From positions 232,290 to 265,673 of the forward strand of contig DAIDHL010000001.1 in NCBI GenBank assembly GCA_027459745.1: a DNA stretch of 33,384 nucleotides, written 5' to 3'. The translations under genes and the position numbers were made by a program. A model generated the notes under the pieces. That model saw nothing but the letters and a program-made list of their open reading frames with translations. It made no database searches and was not told the DNA's origin. Shown here in pieces: positions 6,488-13,768 of this stretch (position 1 is its first letter; each line of letters begins with the position of its first letter). This DNA is from Candidatus Levyibacteriota bacterium (GTDB taxonomy: Bacteria > Patescibacteriota > Microgenomatia > Levybacterales > UBA12049).

Positions 6488-7147
6488 TCACGCAACAGGA
6501 AGATTATTTATAGGTTTAACATCATGAGTTTGTAGCCAATGATGAAGATTTGCGGGCGTTGTATTATAACGTTTTGCGACAAACTCTTTGGTTGAGCCAT
6601 TTTTAAGGAGTGCAAAAATCTCTATAGAATATGGGTCTAGTTTTGACTTACCAATTTTTCCAGCTGGGCGCCCAAGTTTTACACCTTGGAGCTTCCGCGC
6701 GTACAAAGCCTCGCGGGTTCTTGAAGCGATAAGGTCTCTCTCAACCTCTGAAGCAAGACTAAAACAAAAGGCAATCATTTTAGATTGCAGTGAATTATCT
6801 AAAACCCAGTTGCCTTTAACTGAATATACGCATATTCCTTTTTGTGTCGCAATTGAAAGCAACTCCATGACCTCTAGCATGTTGCGAGCCAATCGTGAAA
6901 GCTCTGAAACAATGAGAGCATCTCCTTTTTGCATAATATCAATTATTTCTCCGATTTTACGTTTTCTCCACTGAACTGTGCCTGACATTTGTTCAGAAAT
7001 AAATTGGACATGTCCTAAATGTTTTGTGTTTGCTAGTTCTAAAATTGCTGCTTTATTTTTTTCTAAATCTTGTAATGCAGTTGAAACCCGTAGATAAGCG
7101 TATGTTTGATGTATATGATTAGATTGCTGATTTAATGAAAACGTCAT
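6488..7147 (-). CDS. Small serine recombinase (resolvase/invertase type)
   Basis: 219 residues. 'YAYLRVSTALQDLEKNKAAI' holds the catalytic Ser22, and 'DALIVSELSRLARNMLEVME' and 'SEVERDLIASRTREAL' are conserved resolvase/invertase segments, followed by 'GVKLGRPAGK' and a short C-terminal HTH ('TKEFVAKRYNTTPANLHHWL'). Members resolve cointegrates or invert DNA at paired sites. The start is the ATG at 7147: the 52 extra residues in the track are not resolvase-like, and a promoter lies in that stretch. It is divergent from the NTPase gene. The nearby palindrome could be its site. No transposase is present, so it is not a complete Tn3-type unit. Confidence 0.88.
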   Translation of the reverse strand: MTFSLNQQSNHIHQTYAYLRVSTALQDLEKNKAAILELANTKHLGHVQFISEQMSGTVQWRKRKIGEIIDIMQKGDALIVSELSRLARNMLEVMELLSIATQKGICVYSVKGNWVLDNSLQSKMIAFCFSLASEVERDLIASRTREALYARKLQGVKLGRPAGKIGKSKLDPYSIEIFALLKNGSTKEFVAKRYNTTPANLHHWLQTHDVKPINNLPVA

Positions 7148-7159
7148 GTTAATAATTTT

Positions 7160-7187
7160 ATTATATGAAATCCTATAATAAATGCAA
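7160..7187 (-). promoter_or_regulatory. Promoter of the resolvase, near-leaderless
   Basis: On the minus strand TTGCAT (7187-7182), 16 bases, TATAAT (7165-7160), with the ATG 12 bases beyond the -10 box. Confidence 0.55.
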
Positions 7188-7254
7188 GCCTTTTCTTTAT
7201 ATGAAAGTGAATAATTAAAAGGAACGTTTATACTTAATAAGGTATAGTTTAAGA

Positions 7255-7283
7255 TTAACAATATTTTTAGATAGGAGTATAAT
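7255..7283 (+). promoter_or_regulatory. Promoter of the NTPase, predicted leaderless
   Basis: TTAACA (7255-7260), 17 bases, TATAAT (7278-7283); the ATG at 7291 is 8 bases past the -10 box, where transcription would begin. No ribosome binding site is present. Confidence 0.65.
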
Positions 7284-7290
7284 GCTGTGA

Positions 7291-10200
7291 ATGAAGCAAG
7301 CAAACAGGAAAAGCAAGATTAAAAACCTCTTTTTAAGCTCTGCGAAAAGATATAAGAAATTCTGGATAAAATCTAAGAGTAAAGTCTACAAGATTGTAAT
7401 TGACCGCAAATTAAAACTTATTAAGGCTTCACGGAAGTCCAAAAGCGTTATAAATAATTTTATTAACCATCTCAAAGGAGTCTGGCTATGGCTATCAATT
7501 CTTATTGGAGGATTTTTTTATTTGGCAATTGAAAGCGAATTATCAACTCTTTACACAACTAATTTGCAAAGCATGAGAATTATAACACTTGGATTAATTG
7601 TTATATTTCTCTTATTAGTAAATTTTGTTCTTAAACCTATAGAAAACCTAAGAAAGGAAAAACTATGGATTCAACACTCATGGGTATTTTATTCATACTT
7701 TACAGTTCTAGCCTCTCCACTAGTAGCTTTTTTTCTAAAATACATATTTTTTGACGAGTTATGTTCAAAATTAAATATCCAATGCTATTCATTGCTTACA
7801 GGGAGTCATTTTTTTGTATGGGATTTAATAATTAGACTTCTAATAGTCATTATTGGAATTGTTCTTTTTGTTTCCATTAAAGGTGAATTACCTGATATTG
7901 CCTTACGATTTGCTGCCGGTTCCGTAGGTTTACGTGATGACTTGCTTGGATATGCTGTTTCTGCTAAAAACTGGGCATTAGGTTTAGCTAAACTTAATGA
8001 TTATGTTAATGTTGTCTATTTATATGGAGATATGGGATATGGGAAGTCTTCACTTGCCAGAATGATTGTAGAGAGTTTTGATAGAAGAAAAATACTATAT
8101 ACATATATATCCCTGACCGAAACAAATCAAGCAAAAGATTTTTCCTTACTTTTTTCTGAAAGATGGCTAGAATCACTAAAAGAACGGTATCCTAAAATTA
8201 GTGTATTAGACGACTCGCTTTTTTTAAGCTCTATTTTACGTGAAAGCGGAAATGGTTTTTTATCTGAGTTATTATCTTTTATTTCAAAATTTGATAAAGG
8301 ATTAAAGCCAACAAAGGCAAAAATTTATGACCAGTACATTGATAAGAAAAGAGAGCATACTACAGACTATATTGCTCAGCTATTTGGTAATATTCCTGAA
8401 TTCCATGAAACATTGTGGATTGTAATGATTGATGAGGTAGAAAGGGCAAAACTAGAAGAAATTTACAGAGTTATAGAAGTTCTTGAACGATTTAAGGCAG
8501 AAGGTAGGCCTGGATTACCTCTAAAATTAGTATTTATCCTATGTATTTCTCCACATGATTTAGATGAACTCCTTAACAATGCTAATGATGAAAATAGCGA
8601 AATTAAACACCAAATAAGAAAATTTATGACAAATGATTCAAAAAGCGCACTTTCAAGAATATTTTTGCCTCCTCTCTCATACGCAACAAGAAAAGGCTAC
8701 TTAAATAAAATCTTAGGAAATTTTATTTCCACATACAAAATAAAAATACCCGAAAGTCTTGAAAAATATAATCCTGATACATTTTATAACTCCCGTGACA
8801 AATCTAATATTCCCTATAATGAAGCATTGCAGTTCGGGCTAGGCTTGCTTATATATGAAGCTCCAAGAACGATACAAAGAAATATACAAGAGCTTGAGCT
8901 TATATATTCATCTTTCAGAAATATTGAAGGGAAAACTATATTAGGTTACATACGTTTCCCCGATATTTTAATTGTAACCTATGCAAGCATTAGATTCCCA
9001 TTCTTAATAGTTTTTTTTCAGAAGACAATAAATATGTTTCTGTTAGACCAGAATGATTCTTTCTCAATTTCAAGGTACTTAGATAGAGATAAGTACAAGA
9101 AAGGTGAGAAAAACATATTTACTTGGATAGCAGATGAGACAGGATATGAAATTCCTGATAAAGAAAAGGAAACTATTTCAAGAATTATAGGCATGATTGC
9201 ACATTTTTACTTGAATTATGTAGGAGATAAAGAAGTGAGCCAGAATAACATTTGGCGTGAAACTTCCCTATCAAAACCTGAAAACTTACGAGATTATCTA
9301 GCTATTATAGCGAGTGAACCAACTGATGCCTCAAGAAAAGCATTTCAAACTTACCTCTTTCACCAAAATAACTTAAATAAAAATTATCTTAAAAATTTAT
9401 CGCCACTGGATTTAATTGAATATTCAAGGTTTCTGTGGCCAACTGAGGATGCAAATATTTTGTGTAAGCTTGAATTAGCAAACGAATTCTGTAAAAGGTT
9501 TGCAAGTAGAAAAATACCTAAAGTAAAATATGGTATTCATGATACAATTTATGAGGAAGCAATTTATCAATTCCTATTTAATTTATTAGCTATTCATGAA
9601 GCAGCCGATGCCTACCAACCAACTCAGGATGCTCTAACTGCCTATTATCGAGTAATTCAACTTCTAAAGGACTTTTTATTATCTCCTAATGTAATTACTG
9701 GTGGAAAGTATCTAATGCTTAACTCTTTGTTAAATACAGAAAAACCAGGAGGCGGAGATGTATCATTCAGATTATCGAAAATGTATGGCAAAATGAAAAA
9801 AGAAGGCAATGGACTTTATGATGAAGTAAAATTTGTTGTAAATGAAGCATATAAAAAGTATTTTGATGGCAAACTAGATATTTATGATAATGAAGAAAAT
9901 TTTTTCTATGTGTTGTATCAGAGTTGGACAGGTAAGAAAGACGATGTGGAAGTAATAGCCAAAATTCAACAGGCTGCAATGCGAAATTTGTCTAAACATG
10001 TACCAGCAATAAAATTATTTTGGCAATTACTATACCCGTATAAAGGTGGTCTGCCAACAGATATTGATGAATTGACAAAGTCATTTATTATCAATACAAG
10101 TGAAAATGCTGAGTTTTTTTTGACACTCGAGCAATTAGTAAGAGCTACCCATAACGCAAATTTGAGCAATCTCGAGCCTGAGTTAAAAGAGAGAATTGAT

Positions 10201-10344
10201 TGGTGGGACCAAATAGCAAATAACCCTGAAGAGCTAGCAAAATATAAATCTTGGCGGAAAATTATAGACAAAAACGATACTTTAGTAGGATTTCTTTTAA
10301 GAAATGGTTTTTTTACAAAGTTGAGTGAATTAGAAGGAAATTAA
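7291..10344 (+). CDS. Membrane-anchored KAP-like P-loop NTPase
   Basis: 1017 residues. A lysine-rich N-terminus (1-62) precedes four predicted membrane helices (about 64-81, 96-114, 132-152 and 174-196). The P-loop domain follows: 'LLGYAVSAKNWALGLAKLND', Walker A GDMGYGKSS (246-254), and Walker B 'WIVMIDEVERAKLEEIYRVI' (about 376-395), then 'LPLKLVFILCISPHDLDELL'. This order resembles KAP-family STAND-type NTPases, which are often membrane-linked and include the phage-exclusion protein PifA. The 580 C-terminal residues are mostly helical and I recognise no domain in them. The gene is in the middle of the second element as cargo, with an XRE gene overlapping its 3' end tail to tail. A defence or membrane-sensing role is inferred from family and position only. 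Confidence 0.75.
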   Translation: MKQANRKSKIKNLFLSSAKRYKKFWIKSKSKVYKIVIDRKLKLIKASRKSKSVINNFINHLKGVWLWLSILIGGFFYLAIESELSTLYTTNLQSMRIITLGLIVIFLLLVNFVLKPIENLRKEKLWIQHSWVFYSYFTVLASPLVAFFLKYIFFDELCSKLNIQCYSLLTGSHFFVWDLIIRLLIVIIGIVLFVSIKGELPDIALRFAAGSVGLRDDLLGYAVSAKNWALGLAKLNDYVNVVYLYGDMGYGKSSLARMIVESFDRRKILYTYISLTETNQAKDFSLLFSERWLESLKERYPKISVLDDSLFLSSILRESGNGFLSELLSFISKFDKGLKPTKAKIYDQYIDKKREHTTDYIAQLFGNIPEFHETLWIVMIDEVERAKLEEIYRVIEVLERFKAEGRPGLPLKLVFILCISPHDLDELLNNANDENSEIKHQIRKFMTNDSKSALSRIFLPPLSYATRKGYLNKILGNFISTYKIKIPESLEKYNPDTFYNSRDKSNIPYNEALQFGLGLLIYEAPRTIQRNIQELELIYSSFRNIEGKTILGYIRFPDILIVTYASIRFPFLIVFFQKTINMFLLDQNDSFSISRYLDRDKYKKGEKNIFTWIADETGYEIPDKEKETISRIIGMIAHFYLNYVGDKEVSQNNIWRETSLSKPENLRDYLAIIASEPTDASRKAFQTYLFHQNNLNKNYLKNLSPLDLIEYSRFLWPTEDANILCKLELANEFCKRFASRKIPKVKYGIHDTIYEEAIYQFLFNLLAIHEAADAYQPTQDALTAYYRVIQLLKDFLLSPNVITGGKYLMLNSLLNTEKPGGGDVSFRLSKMYGKMKKEGNGLYDEVKFVVNEAYKKYFDGKLDIYDNEENFFYVLYQSWTGKKDDVEVIAKIQQAAMRNLSKHVPAIKLFWQLLYPYKGGLPTDIDELTKSFIINTSENAEFFLTLEQLVRATHNANLSNLEPELKERIDWWDQIANNPEELAKYKSWRKIIDKNDTLVGFLLRNGFFTKLSELEGN

Positions 10345-10557
10345 ATCTCTGGTTTTAACTCCGAGTGTATCGGCAATTTTCATAAGTACTTTCATGGAAG
10401 GCATTTTGTGACCAATTTCAATAATTGCTAGGTAGTTATGGGTTATTCCAACCTTTTCGGAGAGTTGTTCTTGTGTTAATCCTTTACGTTGCCTTACGGT
10501 TTGAATTGTTCTTCCCAGAACATAGTTTTTATTTCTTAGCGGATTGGGCTTGCTCAT
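10330..10557 (-). CDS. XRE/Cro-family HTH regulator 2
   Basis: 75 residues, nearly all one Cro/CI HTH: 'LGRTIQTVRQRKGLTQEQLS', 'VGITHNYLAIIEIGHKMPS', 'LMKIADTLGVKTRDLISF'. Its last 15 bases overlap the end of the NTPase gene in the opposite direction, so antisense transcription could also couple the two. It diverges from the PH-domain gene across a 128-base region that holds repeated GTCAATA/TGACAGT motifs on a strong promoter, the obvious operator. It therefore probably represses the PH-domain operon and itself. Whether it also controls the NTPase, whose promoter is 3 kb away, is unknown. Confidence 0.85.
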   Translation of the reverse strand: MSKPNPLRNKNYVLGRTIQTVRQRKGLTQEQLSEKVGITHNYLAIIEIGHKMPSMKVLMKIADTLGVKTRDLISF

Positions 10558-10597
10558 GGTTTAAGGGTAACAAGCAGTAATCTGAATTGGTATTTTC

Positions 10598-10674
10598 TGA
10601 CAGTCAATAATAATGAGTCTAGTATCTTGATTTTGTTTTACTGACAGTTATATAATATTGACTGTAGGTCAATA
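10598..10674. promoter_or_regulatory. Divergent operator/promoter region with repeated GTCAATA boxes
   Basis: A perfect inverted repeat TATTGAC-TGTAG-GTCAATA (10656-10674) overlaps the end of the plus-strand promoter TTGATT (10627-10632), 18 bases, TATAAT (10651-10656). Two direct copies of TGACAGT occur at 10598 and 10642, the first running into GTCAATAA. This looks like several sites for the flanking XRE regulator. Confidence 0.7.
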
Positions 10675-10685
10675 AAGATTAAGAT

Positions 10686-11174
10686 ATGGAAGTAATTTAT
10701 AGACGAAGTCCATTTTCGGTTTTTGGAACAAATCCGCTTAGAATACTTATGCCTCAAGGCTGGTTAGATGCCCTAGGGTATACTAGAAACTACATAGTTT
10801 TGACAGATGATGCAGTTGTTCTCAAACGTGGAATAATCAATAAAAGGAACACATCTATAAATTACGACAAGATAAATTCTATTAAAATTGAGCAAGGTTT
10901 TCTTGGTGGTTTATTTAATTTTGGAGATGTTTTTATCATTAGTGGCAATGATGTTCTTGGGGAAGTAGTCAGAGGGATTATTAACCCTGAAAAGTTAAAA
11001 GCCGATGTTCAGGAGCGAATAAATATGTCTGGAAAGCATAAAACGCACAATTCTGCTGTTGAAATAAAGGATGATAACTTGGATAAGTTAGAAAAACTGG
11101 CACAATTAAAGAAGAAAGGCATAATCACTGAAAAAGAATTCGCAGCAAAGAAGAAACAACTCCTAAGTGTATGA
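10686..11174 (+). CDS. PH-domain protein with C-terminal SHOCT motif
   Basis: 162 residues. Residues about 28-110 match the bacterial PH fold of YdbS/YdbT-type proteins: 'YTRNYIVLTDDAVVLKRGII', 'TSINYDKINSIKIEQGFLGG', 'FGDVFIISGNDV'. The last 30 residues, 'LEKLAQLKKKGIITEKEFAA' and 'KKKQLLSV', are a SHOCT motif, which often follows such domains and is thought to mediate oligomerisation. No membrane segment is present, so it is probably cytoplasmic or peripheral. It is transcribed from a promoter covered by probable repressor boxes and ends in an ATGA overlap with the next small ORF. The ligand is unknown. Confidence 0.82.
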   Translation: MEVIYRRSPFSVFGTNPLRILMPQGWLDALGYTRNYIVLTDDAVVLKRGIINKRNTSINYDKINSIKIEQGFLGGLFNFGDVFIISGNDVLGEVVRGIINPEKLKADVQERINMSGKHKTHNSAVEIKDDNLDKLEKLAQLKKKGIITEKEFAAKKKQLLSV

Positions 11175-11311
11175 AAAGTAAAAAAGCAGCGGAAATTGAT
11201 TTATTTACAGAACAATTAGCAAGGCTCTTTATCGAACAGGCAAAGTGGAAAAGAAGCAAAATTTCTCATCTTGGTATAGGAAAAATTAAAAAAGGAGAAT
11301 TAAATAAATAA
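11171..11311 (+). CDS. 46-residue small protein coupled to the PH-domain gene
   Basis: Not in the ORF track. It starts at an ATG overlapping the PH-gene stop (ATGA) and encodes 'MKSKKAAEIDLFTEQLARLF', continuing 'IEQAKWKRSKISHLGIG' to a TAA at 11309-11311. Small proteins with an 'LARxxIxQ' helix are a recurring kind of hypothetical in Patescibacteria mobile regions, as far as I recall. The start-stop overlap is the main support for expression. No function can be assigned. The 3' end overlaps the convergent 61-residue ORF by 46 bases. Confidence 0.6.
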   Translation: MKSKKAAEIDLFTEQLARLFIEQAKWKRSKISHLGIGKIKKGELNK

Positions 11312-11451
11312 AGGACATAATCTACTAAGCAAATTACAACTAAAACTAATAAAATTTTAAGAAAGATTGCTACAAGTTTTGTTTTGGGGCTAAGTGGAAC
11401 ATTAGAGGCTTCGTAAACTGGTGAACCGTCAGGGAGTTGTATATTCTCCAT
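11266..11451 (-). CDS. Small single-pass membrane protein
   Basis: 61 residues: a polar start 'MENIQLPDGSPVYEASNVPL' followed by one long hydrophobic segment 'LVAIFLKILLVLVVICLVDY' and a short tail. This is a plausible real small membrane protein: the ORF is coherent and fits the gap between plus-strand genes. It is convergent with, and overlaps, the 46-residue ORF, so one of the two may be spurious. No family is recognised. Confidence 0.5.
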   Translation of the reverse strand: MENIQLPDGSPVYEASNVPLSPKTKLVAIFLKILLVLVVICLVDYVLYLFNSPFLIFPIPR

Positions 11452-11514
11452 ATTTTGATACTATCTCAACCATTAAGTTAACGCAATACTGTCCCTTGCT
11501 TGTTTAGGCTCATT

Positions 11515-11545
11515 TTGGCAATTGTTTTAACAAAACAGGTATAAT
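11515..11545 (+). promoter_or_regulatory. Possible promoter upstream of the four-helix membrane protein
   Basis: TTGGCA (11515-11520) and TATAAT (11540-11545) with a long 19-base spacer that contains the inverted repeat GTTTT-AAC-AAAAC. A leader of about 160 bases without a recognised ORF follows. Confidence 0.4.
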
Positions 11546-11711
11546 GTGTTGCTTCAACTAGCATAAACATGCCTAAGCTATTTTGCTAAGTTATAACATT
11601 CTTACGTTTGGGTTTCTAAGGTAAATAAGAGGAAGATGTTCAGGATGGTAATTAAGTACAAAGGTAAGTATTCCTAGGGAATAAGGTATATCTCTTGCAG
11701 TAGCTTCATAC

Positions 11712-12221
11712 ATGTTAGATAATCAGTTTATGCTCAGGTGGTTTGCAAACAAATATACTGAAGAAGAAACTCAAAGATGGATATTATTACGTTCTATTGA
11801 ATGGCCTTCTTACCCAAACTTTCTCGCACCCTTATGGGGCATTTTTATTGTTTATTATTTCGGTTGGTTAGTTTATATTGTAACTTTGATTGTGATTACT
11901 TTTATTTGGAAATTCTACATTATGAATAATTATGTCAGTATTAGATTGATGGAGGTAATGGGCTTATGGGTTAATTTGCTAAAGTGGCCATTAGCAGTTA
12001 TTTTTGCAATTGTAAGTTTCGAATCACACCGCAACATTATATTTACGCTTTTTCTTTTGATTTTCCCATTTATAACTTATATGTGTTCGTATTTAGAATT
12101 TCCATATAAAAGAGGAGGAATTGATAAGAATCTTGCAAGGATGCTTAAAATGCAGAATATGATTAGGAGCAAGCTTGGAATTGAAAAACTTACCAAACTC
12201 GAAGAAATACTAAATAAATAA
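11712..12221 (+). CDS. Uncharacterised membrane protein, about four helices
   Basis: 169 residues. An N-terminal amphipathic part ('LRWFANKYTEEETQRWILLR') leads into hydrophobic segments at about 36-49, 50-70 ('FGWLVYIVTLIVITFIW'), 91-103 and 108-125 ('IIFTLFLLIFPFITYMCSYL'). The C-terminus is a charged cytoplasmic helix ('LARMLKMQNMIRSKLGIEKL'). I do not recognise the family. It is followed 8 bases later by the zinc-ribbon gene in the same direction, so the two are probably one transcript. Confidence 0.65.
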   Translation: MLDNQFMLRWFANKYTEEETQRWILLRSIEWPSYPNFLAPLWGIFIVYYFGWLVYIVTLIVITFIWKFYIMNNYVSIRLMEVMGLWVNLLKWPLAVIFAIVSFESHRNIIFTLFLLIFPFITYMCSYLEFPYKRGGIDKNLARMLKMQNMIRSKLGIEKLTKLEEILNK

Positions 12222-12229
12222 AAATTCCT

Positions 12230-12619
12230 ATGGCAATCCAGTTTTCAATAATTGATGAAATAAAGAAGGTTGCAGAAATTGCCCAACAGGCGAAGAATAT
12301 TCCTCTGTATCAGAAAATCCTTGATGTTCAAGCAAACTTACTAAAAATGCAGGAGCATATTCTCAAACTGGAAACTGAGAATAAAGAATTGAAAGATAAG
12401 TTGAAAGTGAGTAAAAATGTAGTTTATGAAAGCAATGCTTATTGGACAACAGAGAATGACAAAAAAGATGGTCCTTACTGCTCACACTGCTATGATAAGG
12501 AAAAGTTACTTATAAGAATGCCAGACAATCTTAACCACGCATACGCTACCTGTTCTGAATGTAAAAATACATATCAAATACGTCCTGATAGAAACCAAAC
12601 TCCTCCTGATTGGTATTAA
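12230..12619 (+). CDS. Coiled-coil zinc-ribbon protein
   Basis: 129 residues. Residues 1-60 form a heptad-rich helix ('LDVQANLLKMQEHILKLETE'), followed by 'YWTTENDKKDGPYCSHCYDK' and 'YATCSECKNTYQI', giving two CxxC pairs that would bind one zinc. Proteins of this two-part form, with the 'AYW ... GPYCxxC' pattern, are widespread as hypotheticals on mobile elements and phages. The zinc ribbon could bind nucleic acid or protein. It lies 8 bases after a membrane protein gene, with which it is probably co-transcribed. Confidence 0.75.
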   Translation: MAIQFSIIDEIKKVAEIAQQAKNIPLYQKILDVQANLLKMQEHILKLETENKELKDKLKVSKNVVYESNAYWTTENDKKDGPYCSHCYDKEKLLIRMPDNLNHAYATCSECKNTYQIRPDRNQTPPDWY

Positions 12620-12630
12620 GAATAATACTT

Positions 12631-12663
12631 ACATCAACTGTAATGATGTGAAGCTTATTTTGA
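12631..12663 (+). terminator. Weak hairpin between convergent genes
   Basis: ACATCA-ACTGTAA-TGATGT (12631-12649) followed by GAAGCTTATTTT. The stem is short and the T-run is imperfect, so termination after the zinc-ribbon gene is only possible. Confidence 0.3.
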
Positions 12664-12722
12664 CGTGTCCTTAAGAAAAAGATGATGCTTTATATAGAAG
12701 TAAGACCTTGCTGTGTCCTAAG

Positions 12723-13310
12723 CTATCCTGCGAAGTTTCCGCTAGTTTGAGTTTGTTGTGCCTGTTTTTTCCTTTCTTGCTCTGCTAGCCATGCGGCTTC
12801 TTCCTCTGGAGTTTCAATTAGTTTGTCTGGGTATGGTGGTAACTCTAATCCATTTGCCCACGTCATATAGACTGGTGGGCGTACACTGTTCTGAATATGT
12901 ATAGATGTGTTTTGAGTTTGTTGGTGAGGGTCAAAGCCAAGCCCTAATCCTTCAAGCTTCAAGCCTTCAACGAGGTATGAAAGCACATCTTTGGCAGTTT
13001 GGGGTTCAAGGTCATCTTCCATAAGCCTTTTTATAGCTTTACTACTTGCTAGTCTTCCAAGTTGGACTATTTTCTTTTTGTACTGCACTACTTCGTTTTC
13101 TGCCTGTTTTTGGATACGTTCCGTTGCCTGAAGGATAAGCTTTGCCCTTTTTGCAGGCCATTGTTCTTTTAAGCCTCTAAATTCAATAGTGCGTAAAGGC
13201 ACGCTATATTTATCAGCAAGCTTTTGGTATGACATTTGAGGGTCAACCAAGTAATCGTGAAGCATTTGAAGCCATACATTGGCTTGGATTTCATTTATGA
13301 AATTATCCAT
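12723..13310 (-). CDS. Phage terminase small-subunit-like HTH protein
   Basis: 195 residues. The N-terminal 45 residues contain an HTH ('YLVDPQMSYQKLADKYSVPL' then 'RTIEFRGLKEQWPAKRAK') of the kind that begins terminase small subunits, which recognise pac or cos sites. It is followed by a helical oligomerisation-like part ('AENEVVQYKKKIVQLGRLAS', 'LEPQTAKDVLSYLVEGLKLE') and a proline- and glutamine-rich tail. No large subunit, portal or capsid gene is present. It may be a phage remnant, part of a satellite that packages itself in a helper phage, or another HTH DNA-binding protein. The similarity is to a general pattern, so the call is tentative. Confidence 0.5.
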   Translation of the reverse strand: MDNFINEIQANVWLQMLHDYLVDPQMSYQKLADKYSVPLRTIEFRGLKEQWPAKRAKLILQATERIQKQAENEVVQYKKKIVQLGRLASSKAIKRLMEDDLEPQTAKDVLSYLVEGLKLEGLGLGFDPHQQTQNTSIHIQNSVRPPVYMTWANGLELPPYPDKLIETPEEEAAWLAEQERKKQAQQTQTSGNFAG

Positions 13311-13768
13311 ACGATTTTGAAGGCTAGGATTACCATAACTGCACCATAGCCTTACGCAATTATTTTACAAGAAATTTGTCAAATAATTTAGCTATTGGAC
13401 TGATATAGTTTGATATGTCTAAGAGCTTAGACCTTTGCGCGCGCGACCTTAGAAATAAAATATGTTTTCGCTTAAATCAATTCCTATCTATGATTCTAAT
13501 ACTTAAACGGAGTAATAGGAAGGCTGTGCGATGAGCCTATTTGTTTCCTGTCCAAACAGTTGAAAGTACTTAATGAGGTCAGGTATAATATGATTCCGAA
13601 CTTTAACCCTTTGGGTCACCGAAAAGAAAGTAAATATCTGAACACTACTATTATTCCCTTTTAGCTTCATACTGAATAAAATATCTGATTATAAAGTATA
13701 TGTTAGTATTGAGATACCATTTCTATAGATTGTATTTAGTAAAACTTATGTGATTATAATAAAAGTAT
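13311..13768. other. 458-base intergenic region, probable right edge of element 2
   Basis: No coding sequence is seen. It holds an inverted repeat TCTAAG-AG-CTTAGA (13418-13431), a GCGCGCGCG run at about 13438, TATAAT-like sequences, and GGGTCAC at 13613-13619, which matches the last bases of tRNA-Lys (4604-4610) with partial similarity continuing beyond. That makes it a candidate for the far attachment site. Confidence 0.4.

Noticed and set aside
6488-7303. 271-residue version of the resolvase with a hydrophobic N-terminus
   Set aside because: The extra 52 residues overlap the resolvase promoter and have no family resemblance; the ATG at 7147 fits resolvase length.
12010-12030. TTCGAATC, a T-loop-like sequence that could mark an attachment site
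   Set aside because: It lies inside a well-formed membrane protein frame and no other tRNA arm surrounds it; an 8-base match is expected by chance.
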